A stretch of DNA of 64,000 nucleotides from Saccharothrix ecbatanensis (GCF_014205015.1 NZ_JACHMO010000001.1:4836001-4900000), one strand, 5' to 3'; shown: positions 17,558 through 25,217, numbered from the stretch's first letter. Translations and numbers: made by a program. The notes: generated by a model not told the origin, from the letters alone.

Positions 17558-17751
17558 ATCGGCGCCGACGAGAAGCCGCTCTCGCCCTGCTTTTGGACCG
17601 AATCTCCCGCACGGCCATGCCGAAAGCGGGTCAACGTGCACTGAATCGCCTGGTCAAGGGCGCTACAGCGGAGCGTTCTCATCTCGGACAACGACGTCGC
17701 CGTCAGGTCCAACAAGTCCGAGGACAGTCCTTCTGGTGTTTCCACTGTCAT
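17554..17751 (-). CDS. FxSxx-type RiPP precursor peptide (65 aa)
   Basis: ATG 17751 is preceded by GGGGAGG at 8 bases. The peptide has the layout of FxSxx-COOH precursors: a leader with SSDLLDLTATSLSEMRTL followed by SALDQAIQ, a variable linker (HGRAGDSVQKQ), and a C-terminal GFSSAPM. Canonical family members end F-x-S-x-x; here one extra residue follows (F-S-S-A-P-M). The stop overlaps the GTG of the HExxH enzyme by four bases, so the two are translationally coupled. It lies in a frame also open upstream, but the strong ribosome-binding site defines the start. No radical SAM maturase is encoded in the window. Confidence 0.65.
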   Translation of the reverse strand: MTVETPEGLSSDLLDLTATSLSEMRTLRCSALDQAIQCTLTRFRHGRAGDSVQKQGESGFSSAPM

Positions 17752-17782
17752 ACCGGCCACCTCCCCGATACCGCCCGATTCC

Positions 17783-17808
17783 ATCATGCACGAACATGCA
17801 CATGCGCG
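17783..17808 (-). promoter_or_regulatory. repeated GTGCATG motifs upstream of the precursor gene
   Basis: On the minus strand the region 32 bases before the precursor start contains closely spaced GTGCATG / GTGCATGA copies separated by about one helical turn. This is a candidate operator for the RiPP pair. The evidence is only the repetition. Confidence 0.2.
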
Positions 17809-17967
17809 GGAGCGCCCAGCCGGATAATCCATCCGACGGCTACCTCGTCTACGGCGAACGGCCCCACTTCCGCAGCTTCCGCAGGAACGCCATTCGACGC
17901 ACCGGCGCCGTACGTGGAGGGGGTGGAGCAGCGCGGGGCGCGACGCGCACAGGTACGGTCGCCGATC

Positions 17968-18597
17968 GTGGACAGGGTGCGCGTCACGTCGAGGGCCGGG
18001 CTTCGCGGTGCGGGTCTGCCGGTGAGCCGGCCGGTGCTGGTACTCGTCGGTGGTGCCGCCGGGATGGAGCCGGCCGACTTGGAGGCGCTGGAACTGGTGC
18101 TGCGCGGGCTTGTCGGGTTGTTGGACGAGCTCGACGCCGTGGTGGTCGACGGCGGCACGGACATCGGCGTGATGCGGGCCGTCGGCCGGGCACGGGCGGC
18201 GGAGGGCGGGCGGTTCCCGCTGATCGGGGTGGCCGCCGAGGTCGCCGTCGACGAGGTCGCGTTCGAGCCGAACCACACGCGCCTGGTGCTGGTCCCGGGC
18301 GGCAAGTGGGGTGACGAGTCGCCGTGGCTCGCGGACGTGGCCGACGTGGTCGCCGGGCCGCAGCCGTCGCTGACCGTGCTGGTGAACGGCGGCGCGATCA
18401 CGTTCGAGGACGCCGAGCACAGCCTCGGCCGCAACCGTCCGCTGGTGGTGCTGCGCGGCAGTGGGCGCACGGCGGACGCCATCGCCGAGAGCGCCGACGA
18501 ACGCTCCACCGCGATCGCCACCTCACCGCTGACCACCGTGCTCGGGCCGCACGAACTGCGCACGCACGTCGAACTGCTGCTGCGCCCGCCGCACTGA
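17968..18597 (+). CDS. LSDAT/SLOG-family nucleotide-binding protein
   Basis: The product is 209 residues if GTG 17968 is used; GTG 17977 and GTG sites before PVSRPVLVL are alternatives. The Rossmann-like fold shows LVLVGGAAGMEPADLE, VVDGGTDIGVMRAVGRARA, a FEPNHTRLVLVPGGKWGDE segment and VLVNGGAITFEDAEHSL. This is the pattern of the prokaryotic LSDAT branch of the SLOG superfamily (related to TRPM N-termini and DprA/LOG). These domains bind nucleotide-derived ligands and are frequent in conflict and signalling loci. It is divergent from the RiPP precursor and so may act with the adjacent NTPase system. That link is inference from position. Confidence 0.7.
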   Translation: MDRVRVTSRAGLRGAGLPVSRPVLVLVGGAAGMEPADLEALELVLRGLVGLLDELDAVVVDGGTDIGVMRAVGRARAAEGGRFPLIGVAAEVAVDEVAFEPNHTRLVLVPGGKWGDESPWLADVADVVAGPQPSLTVLVNGGAITFEDAEHSLGRNRPLVVLRGSGRTADAIAESADERSTAIATSPLTTVLGPHELRTHVELLLRPPH

Positions 18598-18682
18598 CGT
18601 CCCTGCCCGAGTTGACGCGGGCGGTGCTGCCCGGCCCGAGCCGGCGACGAGAAATGCCTGCCCATCCCGGGAGTCCTGCCGG

Positions 18683-19669
18683 CTAGTCGCGAGCTTCCTC
18701 CAGCAGACGTGCTGCCTGAGCGGTCCGCTGGTACAACACGAAGCGCCCGTCCCTGACCTTGGTGACGAGACGTGCGCGGTGCAGTGCGCTGAGGTGGTAG
18801 GAGACGGTGCCCGGGGTGTACCCGATCCGGGTGGCGAGTTCCGCGGTCGACCGGGCGGCTTCGAGGTCCGCCAGCAGGGTCGCCCGGACGTTGCCGACCA
18901 CTTGCGCGATCCCTCCGGACCTGCGGTCCCGGCCGGCTCCGATCCGCTGGGCGGGGTAGTAGAGGACGAACTGCCCGGGGACGTCGACCTGGATGACGAC
19001 GTCGGGCCGGGTGAGCACGCCGGGGGCGAGGACCAGGTCCCGGCCGGTGACGTCGATCTCGCCGTCCCACGACGTGGCGAGGGTGACCGCGTCGCCGGCC
19101 CACTCGATGTCCGGGTGGAGTGCTCCGAGCGCTCGGCCGACGCCGTGGGTGGCGATGGCCGTCGCGCGATGGGCGATGTCCTGATCGATGATCGAGCGCA
19201 GTTCCGGCCAGCCGTCGGCGAGGGTGTCCCGCCAGAACCGGGCGAGACCGTTGGCGAGACGTCGCTGCATCCGGCCCGACTCCGCGATGCGGCGCGTCGT
19301 GGCCGGCAGCGGCCTGCTCCAGTGAGTGCGGGTGTAGGTGAAGACCTGGGTTTCGAGGTCGTCCTGCGCGGTGGCCTCGATCTGCGCGATCTGCTCGTCG
19401 AGCAGGTCACGACGCTGGGCGTCCGTTCCTGGCTGCGGGGTGAGCATGTCGGGCGTGTAGGTGTCGCCGTTCTGCGGCAACAGGTCCGCGAGCAGGGCGA
19501 CGTCCGGATGGGCGAGAGACGCGCGGGCGAGTGGCCCGGGATCTCCGAACACCGGGTGGCATCCCGACGCGGCGGCGAGTTTCAGCCACGCCATGGATTC
19601 CGACGCCGGCGAGGGCGACAACCGTGTCCTGGACACCGTGTCGGCGTCTACACGCAGCGTGAGCACCAC
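18683..19669 (-). CDS. ArsR/winged-HTH transcriptional regulator with DUF5937-like N-terminal part
   Basis: The product is about 328 residues from GTG 19669 (a second GTG follows directly; GTCGGGG precedes). Residues 1-230 form a ligand-like region starting VVLTLRVDADTVSRTRLSPS, as seen in DUF5937 regulators. The C-terminal winged helix is ATRIGYTPGTVSYHLSALHR with the wing LVTKVRDGRFVLYQR. The frame is open to 19765, but that extension is not conserved-looking. The gene is divergent from the small secreted inhibitor gene, a possible target. The ligand is unknown. Confidence 0.8.
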   Translation of the reverse strand: MVLTLRVDADTVSRTRLSPSPASESMAWLKLAAASGCHPVFGDPGPLARASLAHPDVALLADLLPQNGDTYTPDMLTPQPGTDAQRRDLLDEQIAQIEATAQDDLETQVFTYTRTHWSRPLPATTRRIAESGRMQRRLANGLARFWRDTLADGWPELRSIIDQDIAHRATAIATHGVGRALGALHPDIEWAGDAVTLATSWDGEIDVTGRDLVLAPGVLTRPDVVIQVDVPGQFVLYYPAQRIGAGRDRRSGGIAQVVGNVRATLLADLEAARSTAELATRIGYTPGTVSYHLSALHRARLVTKVRDGRFVLYQRTAQAARLLEEARD

Positions 19670-19819
19670 CCCGACGGTAGCAGTCGTCGCGGTGGATTCG
19701 AACTGGCTCGAATGCTTTCCGGTGCGAGGTCGTCGCCCGGTTGAGTGGTCGTGTTCGCGCTTCATCTCTCGCAGCCGGCTCCGGGTCGGCGCAGCCAGAG
19801 CAAGTTAGGGAGACATGTC

Positions 19820-20269
19820 ATGAGCACTCGGAGAAGGCACCTCGTCCGTGCGGTGGTCGCCATCGGCGCCGCTGCCGCGCTGGCGCTTCCCCTGGCAGGC
19901 TCCGCGGCCGGCGCCCCGACCCCGCGCAACGGGGTCTGCGAGGCCGGCGAGTTCTGCCTGTACTGGGGTCTCGGCGGCCCCTCCGGAGGATCGTCGGTGT
20001 CGGACTTCACCACCTCCATTCCGGAGTACGGCAACACCCAGCCCACCTGCTACGACTTCAAGGGTCCGGGCGTCGGCAAGGGCGAGTGCGTCAAGAACAA
20101 CGCCGCATCGGCCTACAACCGGAGGTCGGGAACCGTCCGCCTCTACATCCTGCCGAACTGCGGGAGCACCGGGAGGTGGGTCCTCCAGCCGGGTCAGCGA
20201 GTCGACGATCTGACCCCTTACATCGACAGGAACCAATCGCACAGCGTGGCGTCGTCGGGAACCTGCTGA
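19820..20269 (+). CDS. secreted peptidase inhibitor I36-family-like protein
   Basis: This is a 149-residue exported protein. A twin-arginine-like start (MSTRRRHLVRAVVA) and an Ala-rich hydrophobic core end at AAGAP. The mature part, EAGEFCLYWGLGGPSGG with SVSDF, a later TCYDFKG and NNAASAYNR, fits the beta/gamma-crystallin-like I36 inhibitor family known from Streptomyces (SMI type) and many actinomycete small secreted proteins. Four Cys in the mature part could pair. The start is ATG 19820 behind AGGGAG. Confidence 0.75.
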   Translation: MSTRRRHLVRAVVAIGAAAALALPLAGSAAGAPTPRNGVCEAGEFCLYWGLGGPSGGSSVSDFTTSIPEYGNTQPTCYDFKGPGVGKGECVKNNAASAYNRRSGTVRLYILPNCGSTGRWVLQPGQRVDDLTPYIDRNQSHSVASSGTC

Positions 20270-20309
20270 GCCCTGCGGGGTGGGCAGGCTGCTGATCTGC
20301 GGTTTGCGC

Positions 20310-20349
20310 GGTGGGCCCGGACAGTTGGCGGGTGCTGTCCGGCCCCACC
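20310..20349. repeat. palindromic element, copy A
   Basis: Arms GGTGGGCCCGGACAG (20310-20324) and CTGTCCGGCCCCACC (20335-20349) have one mismatch and a 10-base loop containing TTGGCGGG. It is related to copies B-E by the CCGGACAG core, lies between the I36 and methyltransferase genes, and may also terminate both. Confidence 0.65.
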
Positions 20350-20388
20350 ATTGTGGACGAGCATGCCCTGACAGTCGATCGATGGCTT

Positions 20389-21153
20389 TCAGAGCCGCCG
20401 GACGCGCAGCACACCGGTCAGCATCGGAAGGGTGAACTCGCCGCGGCCGGTTTCCGGTCTGCTCGCGAGGAAAGCGCGGATCCCGCCGAGCGTGGCCTCT
20501 TGGTCCCGTTGCGGCATGACCAGCATCCCGGCGCGCGTCGCGAGGGTCGCGACGAGGGAGTCGGCGGTTCGGCGCTGCCCGTGCGGGAACTCGGCCTGCT
20601 CCGACGAGCCGAACCGGCCGGTGTTCGGAAGGTGCATGTCCGCCGTCGCGGCGCGCCAACTGCTCAGCGTGTCACGCGGGCCAATGGCCGCGCTCCCGCT
20701 GATCCGCTCAAGTCCCGCGACCCAGTCGACCCGGTCGTCCAGGACGTTCCACAGGCCGGCCAGGACGCCCCCGGGCGCGAGGACCCTGGCCATCTCCGGT
20801 CCCGCGACGACCATGTCGAACCAGTGCAGGGCATTGCCGGCCAGCACGGCGTCGACGGACGCGTCCGGCAGCGGTATCGCCTCGGCACTACCCGGCAGGA
20901 CGCGGACACCTGGCAGCGCGCGGCGCAGCTCGATCAGCATCGCCGAGTCAGGCTCGACCGCGACAACGTCAGCGCCCAGCGCGACCAGCGTGGCGGTCAG
21001 CTTGCCGGTTCCGGCCCCGAGATCGAGCACCCGCAGACCAGGCGCGGGCTCCAACGCCCAGCGCACCGCAGCCTGCGCGTAGTCCGGGCGGTGCTCGGCG
21101 TAAGCGGCCGCCGCTGAGCCGAACGACGAGCCGAAAAGCAGCCGTTCCTCCAC
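20389..21153 (-). CDS. class I SAM-dependent methyltransferase
   Basis: This 254-residue protein has motif I VLDLGAGTGKLT, followed by VVAVEPDSAM (acidic end of strand 2), PLPDASVDAVLAGNALHWFD (motif II/post I) and MARVLAPGGVLAGLWNV (motif III). It belongs to the UbiE/Methyltransf_11 type of small-molecule methyltransferase, with no substrate clue. The N-terminal FGSSFGSAAAAYAEHRPDY is typical of this subgroup. It has no partner gene and sits between two palindromic elements in the accessory zone. Confidence 0.85.
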   Translation of the reverse strand: MEERLLFGSSFGSAAAAYAEHRPDYAQAAVRWALEPAPGLRVLDLGAGTGKLTATLVALGADVVAVEPDSAMLIELRRALPGVRVLPGSAEAIPLPDASVDAVLAGNALHWFDMVVAGPEMARVLAPGGVLAGLWNVLDDRVDWVAGLERISGSAAIGPRDTLSSWRAATADMHLPNTGRFGSSEQAEFPHGQRRTADSLVATLATRAGMLVMPQRDQEATLGGIRAFLASRPETGRGEFTLPMLTGVLRVRRL

Positions 21154-21287
21154 ACGGCCACCCTACCCACCGCGCCCCACCGTCAAGGAGGAGAGCGCTC
21201 ACCGTTCGGCACCCTGCCGCCGCTGACTCCGCGTTGCCGTCGCTGCATCCAACGTCGTCGGCCTGCTGGTTGAGGTGCCCGAGTACC

Positions 21288-21303
21288 GGACACCGCAAGG
21301 TTT
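21288..21303. repeat. short dispersed repeat, first copy
   Basis: The sequence GGACACCGCAAGGTTT is matched by GGGACACCGCAAGGTT at 26605-26620. Both copies lie just outside a palindromic element. Confidence 0.5.
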
Positions 21304-21318
21304 GGCAGGGCAGGACAT

Positions 21319-21373
21319 CCGTCAGGTAGGTCCGGACACTCCGCTCGGCGAGTCGTCCGGGTCTACTTGCCGG
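21319..21373. repeat. palindromic element, copy B
   Basis: The left arm is CCGTCAGGTAGGTCCGGAC at 21319-21337. The right arm is TCCGGGTCTACTTGCCGG at 21356-21373. Imperfect pairing surrounds a GC-rich loop. The right arm contains the stop codon of the TmrB-like gene. Confidence 0.6.
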
Positions 21374-21908
21374 AATCGAAGCGCTGGTGGCCTGCGGCCA
21401 GCACCTCGTCGGCCAGTTCGGCCGGGGTGAGCCGGTCCGAGCGCAGCACGACCGTCCCGTCCGGCTGGCGGGCGCCGGCAGCCGGATCCATACGGCTCAG
21501 AGCCCATTCGAGACCCGACTGGCCCGACTCCGGATGGCCAGGGACCGGCGTACGGGCGCCGAGCCGCTCCCTTAGCACGTCGGCGTCCGCCTCAAGGAAG
21601 ACGTGCAGGACGTCCTCGCCCGCGTCAGCCAGGCCGCCAAGGATCTCCGCCCGGTAGGCGTCGCGGATCAGCGACATCGGCACGATGAGCGTGTGCGCGT
21701 GGTGCCTGCGCAGCGACAGCGCCGTAGCGACGACCAGCTCCCGCCAGCTAGGCAGGTCCTGGAAGTCGTCATTTGGCCGCATCCACTTCCACAGCATGAG
21801 GCCGACGTCCTCGGGGTCGTACACGAGCGCGTCCGGGAGCCGCCGTCGCAGCTCCTCCGCCAACGTCGTCTTCCCCGCCGCGAACCCACCGTTGAGCCAG
21901 ATGATCAC
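21363..21908 (-). CDS. TmrB-like nucleotide-binding protein
   Basis: The product is 181 residues from GTG 21908. It opens with a P-loop immediately at the N-terminus (IIWLNGGFAAGKTTLAEEL), then RLPDALVYDPEDVGLMLW, as in TmrB-type ATP-binding proteins and related small kinases. Later PMSLIRDAYRAEIL and VFLEADADVLRERL match the lid region. TmrB relatives give tunicamycin resistance by binding the drug, but many members have no tested role. The frame is open to 22055, but the P-loop fixes the start. The stop lies inside palindromic copy B. Confidence 0.8.
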   Translation of the reverse strand: MIIWLNGGFAAGKTTLAEELRRRLPDALVYDPEDVGLMLWKWMRPNDDFQDLPSWRELVVATALSLRRHHAHTLIVPMSLIRDAYRAEILGGLADAGEDVLHVFLEADADVLRERLGARTPVPGHPESGQSGLEWALSRMDPAAGARQPDGTVVLRSDRLTPAELADEVLAAGHQRFDSGK

Positions 21909-21969
21909 CGCCGCAACGTATCCGGGTAATCCGCGACACGGCCACCTCCAGCCGGCGAGGACGGACGTG

Positions 21970-22809
21970 TCACCCCACGAACGACACGACGGCCTTGGTG
22001 AACCAGGTGGGGTCGTCGAGCCAAGGGAAGTGGGCGGTTCCCGGCTGGGTGACAAGCGTGGCGTTCGGGAAGAGGTTCGCGCATTCGGCCACGACGCGCG
22101 GCGGGCTGTTCACATCGACTTCTCCGGCGATCACGAGGACCGGCGCCCCGAGGGTGGCCAGGGCCGCGCGCGTGGCCTCGGGGTGGAAGGCGCCGTCGGT
22201 GCCGAAGATCGCGGCGGCCTCGGTGTTGCGCCGAGCCTCGCCCCTGGCGCGGTGGGCTTGTGTCGCGGCGTCCCACCGGCCGTAGGCGAGGGGTGCGAGA
22301 GCGGCCCAGTCGTCGTCCCCGGCCTGTCCGGCGTTGATCCTCTCGAAAGCCGCCGACGCCGGCCCGAACCACGATTCGCCTTGGCGGAGCCACAACACCT
22401 CACGCCGGTCCTCGACGGTAGCGGTGAGGCCGACCGCGTAGGTGCTCGGTGTCACCAACACGAGCTTGCCGATGTGCTCGGGGTACCGGGCCGCGTACAA
22501 CATGGCGAGGTTCGTGCCGCCGGAGTGGGCGAGCAGGTTCATCCGGGCCAGGCCGAGGTGCTCGCGCAGCGCCTCGACGTCGTCGACCAGGCGATCACAG
22601 CGGTACGAGGCGGGGTCGGCCGGCGTCGCCGACCGCCCGGTGCCGCGATGGTCCAGCAGGATCAGCCGGAGATCCTCGGACAGGCCGCCGAGGTCGCCGA
22701 GGTATTCGGAGTCCTGCATCGGACCGCCCGGCAGACACACGACCTGGGCGCCCTCGCCGAGCACGTGGTAGGCGAGTTTCGTTCCGTCATGTGCGGCGAG
22801 GGCAGGCAT
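21970..22809 (-). CDS. alpha/beta hydrolase, proline-iminopeptidase-like
   Basis: This 279-residue hydrolase has the oxyanion strand VVCLPGGPMQDSEYLGDLGG and DHRGTGRS, both typical of the proline iminopeptidase (S33) branch. The nucleophile elbow is LAHSGGTN, with Ala-His-Ser-Gly-Gly in place of GxSxG. The acid is in VLVIAGEVDVNSPP and the His in TQPGTAHFPW. It is cytosolic with no signal peptide. It lies 61 bases upstream of the TmrB-like gene on the same strand, so the two are possibly co-transcribed. The substrate is unknown. Confidence 0.85.
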   Translation of the reverse strand: MPALAAHDGTKLAYHVLGEGAQVVCLPGGPMQDSEYLGDLGGLSEDLRLILLDHRGTGRSATPADPASYRCDRLVDDVEALREHLGLARMNLLAHSGGTNLAMLYAARYPEHIGKLVLVTPSTYAVGLTATVEDRREVLWLRQGESWFGPASAAFERINAGQAGDDDWAALAPLAYGRWDAATQAHRARGEARRNTEAAAIFGTDGAFHPEATRAALATLGAPVLVIAGEVDVNSPPRVVAECANLFPNATLVTQPGTAHFPWLDDPTWFTKAVVSFVG

Positions 22810-22859
22810 GGACCGGATCGTCCCACGCGATCTTGGCCGGGCAACAAGCTGTCGTCCAA

Positions 22860-22885
22860 CGTCCGCTTCTCGACGGAAGCGGACG
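22860..22885. terminator. perfect 10-bp hairpin
   Basis: Arms CGTCCGCTTC and GAAGCGGACG flank a TCGACG loop, upstream of the hydrolase and just after the tniB-like remnant. It may be a terminator or a transposon-end structure. Confidence 0.45.
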
Positions 22886-22909
22886 TTCGTTTGATGGGCT
22901 CGGTGGCCG

Positions 22910-23135
22910 CTATGCCCTGTTGCGGTCGGCGGCGAATTGCTGCGCTCGTTCTGCGGTCGAGTCGATCCCGCGCGGTGGTTTAGCTGGACCCAGCAGCCGG
23001 CCGGTGGTCATGACCTGCCGGATCACCGGCGTGTGCGCGAGCGGGAGTTGCGCGTGGTAGTCCCGTCGTGCCTGGTCCAGTCTGGACCGCTCGGCATTCG
23101 ACAGGGTCAGCAGATCGGATCTCGTGGCGACCTGA
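22910..23135 (-). pseudogene. remnant of a TniB/TnsC-like transposition ATPase (N-terminal piece)
   Basis: The minus-strand frame reads LLTLSNAERSRLDQARRDYH followed by AQLPLAHTPVIRQVMTTGRL. This resembles the N-terminal region of actinomycete TniB-like proteins (ARxDYHxxL...TPxxRxVxxTGRxL). The frame then loses similarity and stops at 22910 with no Walker motifs, so only a fragment remains. It would fit the tnsA and tnsB remnants at 29.5-30.3 kb. Similarity is by eye only. The 340-base stretch 22810-23151 holds nothing else recognisable. Confidence 0.45.
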
Positions 23136-23151
23136 TTGATCGTTCGGCAGT

Positions 23152-23895
23152 ATGGGAATCATGCCTGCCGATCCCGAGAGTTCCGCCGACGTGGCCGTGG
23201 AAAACGACTACGACAGCTTCGCCGAGGCGTACACGGTCGAGAACGACACCAGCCTCATCAACGCCTACTACACCCAGCCCGCGATCGTGGACCTGGCCGG
23301 GGACGTGGCCGGTCGGCGGATCCTCGACGCCGGGTGCGGCTCCGGTCCCGTGTCCCAGGCGCTGCGCGAGCGGGGCGCCGTCGTGGCCGGCTTCGACCGC
23401 AGCGCGAAAATGGTGGAGCTGGCCCGGCAGCGGCTCGGCGACGACACGGACCTGCGGGTCGCCGACATCGGCCAACCGCTGCCATACCCCGACGGCGCGT
23501 TCGACGACGTCGTCGCCGCCCTGGTGCTGCACTACCTGGAGGACTGGACCTCACCGCTGGCCGAGCTGCGACGGGTCCTGAAGCCCGGCGGCCGGCTGAT
23601 CGTGGTCGTCAACCACCCCATCGTCCTCAAGATGGCGCATCGCGAGGCTGACTACTTCGCGACCGCCAAGTGGTCCGACGAGTACGACTTCAACGGTCAG
23701 AAGGCCGTGCTCACCTTCTGGCACCGGCCGCTGCACGCGATGACCGACGCCTTCACCGCCGCCGGCTTCCGCACGGCCGTCATCAGCGAGCCGCCCCCGG
23801 CGCCGGAAGCCCGCGAACTCTTCCCCGACGAGATGGCGAGGTTCCCCTCCGGGGCCTTCCTGGGCTTCCTGTTCTTCGTCCTGGAGGCCGTCTGA
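23152..23895 (+). CDS. class I SAM-dependent methyltransferase
   Basis: This 247-residue protein (or 244 from ATG 23161) shows NDYDSFAEAY at the N-terminus, motif I ILDAGCGSGPVSQAL, GFDRSAKMVELARQ, the DDVVAALVLHYLEDW region and LKPGGRLIVVVNHP. It is a Methyltransf_11/25 small-molecule methyltransferase. The C-terminal part (FWHRPLHAMTDAFTAAGF) is typical of this group. It is not related closely enough to the one at 20389-21153 to be a duplicate. The substrate is unknown. Confidence 0.85.
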   Translation: MGIMPADPESSADVAVENDYDSFAEAYTVENDTSLINAYYTQPAIVDLAGDVAGRRILDAGCGSGPVSQALRERGAVVAGFDRSAKMVELARQRLGDDTDLRVADIGQPLPYPDGAFDDVVAALVLHYLEDWTSPLAELRRVLKPGGRLIVVVNHPIVLKMAHREADYFATAKWSDEYDFNGQKAVLTFWHRPLHAMTDAFTAAGFRTAVISEPPPAPEARELFPDEMARFPSGAFLGFLFFVLEAV

Positions 23896-23915
23896 CTGCG
23901 ACGCGGCGGAGCGGC

Positions 23916-23971
23916 CCGCAAACCAGCTCCGGATGGTCAACGCCGAAGTTCGTCCGGACCTGCGTTGCGGA
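23916..23971. repeat. palindromic element, copy C
   Basis: The half-sites are CCGCAAACCAGCTCCGGATG and, inverted, CGTCCGGACCTGCGTTGCGG. They face each other between the convergent methyltransferase and DUF6183-like genes. It is the most diverged copy. Confidence 0.5.
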
Positions 23972-23986
23972 TTCGGTCCGGGATCC

Positions 23987-25111
23987 TCAGTCGGTATCCG
24001 TCGCGGCCAGCACTGCTAGTCGCGTTCCGTTCGGAGCAACTGCGGCCACACCGAGGTCCCAGGCCACGTGCTCGAACCACTCAGTGTCAGCGTCGAAGAC
24101 GTGCCATGCGCAATTCCCCACAAGTGCTTCAACCTCGTGGAAAGAGGCGCCTTCCGGAGCGCCGGAGAGACCGGCCAGAGACTGCCACGCTGCAAGGCGG
24201 CCATAGGCACCGTAGACACCAGAGTTGTAGGCGCCTCCCGTGGACGCGGCAGCGTAAAGCAACGCCCACACCTGGCTGGGCGCGCAGGCGGACACCGAGA
24301 CCGCGGCCTTCTCGCCCACCCCGTTCAGGCACTCCAGCTCCAAGGCCGGCAGCGCTTTCGGGGTGGACTCGGCGTCCAAGGGCTCGGCGAAGTCGAACAC
24401 GCGTGCCTCGATGCGCCCGTTCGACTCATCGGTCCAGTTCATCACGGCCGCGGTCACGGCCGCGACCGCTTCTTGCGTTGTGGTCTCCCGTGCCAGCGGT
24501 CCGCCGGCCGTGCTCACGGTCGCCGCGCCACGGCCTTCGGATGGGCCGAACGGAAGAGAGTGAGAGCCGCCGTGGCGGCTGTATCCCGGCATGCTCGGGC
24601 GGCCCTCGACGTTCGACAGCGTCAACGGCAACCAGCTCAACGGGTGGTCCTGCCAGTACGACGATGTCGCCCACTCCGCGATCCGTGTTTCCGTGACGAC
24701 GACGCCCCTGAGCACCAGCTCGTGGACCAGGCAGGCATGCAGCTCCTCCGCTGCCTGCCCGGCGAACGCGACGGCGAGATCGTCCGGCGATTGGGCGGCC
24801 GCCAGCAACGAGGCCGCGTAGCGACCCAGCGCGTTGCCACCGGCCCCCACGGAGGAAACCAGTCGCAACGCCTGGGTGACGTTCTGCTGACCGGCGGTGG
24901 TGGTCAACGACCGGAGCAGGTAGTTGAAGACACTCTTGTACTGCCACATCCGGTCGGCGTTGTCGCCGTACGCCGTGGCGAGGGCGATGCCGAGGTCCGA
25001 GACGAAGGCGGCGTCGCCTCGCGCGAGACGGTCGTCGGCGACCGCCCACACACCCTTGACGTCCGCCAGGTCCGGCAGCCCCGCCACGATCTTCTGGATC
25101 TCTTCGGTCAC
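23987..25111 (-). CDS. DUF6183-like protein of unknown function
   Basis: The product is about 374 residues from GTG 25111; a TTG at 25168 would start inside a palindromic element. It is helical and Ala-rich without signal or membrane segments. Recognisable patches are AEELHACLVHELVLRGVVV, the Gly-rich GAYNSGVYGAYGRLAAW, and the C-terminal WHVFDADTEWFEHVAWDLGV followed by VAVAPNGT-like sequence and LAATDTD. These recall the DUF6183 family of actinomycetes, from memory. No catalytic motif is visible. It is tightly framed by palindromic copies C and D, like a cassette. Confidence 0.65.
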   Translation of the reverse strand: MTEEIQKIVAGLPDLADVKGVWAVADDRLARGDAAFVSDLGIALATAYGDNADRMWQYKSVFNYLLRSLTTTAGQQNVTQALRLVSSVGAGGNALGRYAASLLAAAQSPDDLAVAFAGQAAEELHACLVHELVLRGVVVTETRIAEWATSSYWQDHPLSWLPLTLSNVEGRPSMPGYSRHGGSHSLPFGPSEGRGAATVSTAGGPLARETTTQEAVAAVTAAVMNWTDESNGRIEARVFDFAEPLDAESTPKALPALELECLNGVGEKAAVSVSACAPSQVWALLYAAASTGGAYNSGVYGAYGRLAAWQSLAGLSGAPEGASFHEVEALVGNCAWHVFDADTEWFEHVAWDLGVAAVAPNGTRLAVLAATDTD

Positions 25112-25160
25112 CTCTCGCAGGGTAGAGCCGAAGTCGGCGCTGCCGTGAACAGGACAGCGG

Positions 25161-25217
25161 TCCGCCAAGTAGGTCCCGGACGGCCGTTCGCCGAACTGTC
25201 CGGACCTACCTGGCGGA
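25161..25217. repeat. palindromic element, copy D
   Basis: The left arm is TCCGCCAAGTAGGTCCCGGA from 25161. The right arm is TGTCCGGACCTACCTGGCGG ending at 25216. This is the best-preserved copy, with near-complementary 20-bp arms and a loop of about 15 bases. It lies at the 5' end of the DUF6183-like gene. Confidence 0.7.

Noticed and set aside
17557..17641. Longer start for the HExxH enzyme
   Set aside because: It would run through the precursor gene in another frame. The family N-terminus and the GTGA coupling support GTG 17557.
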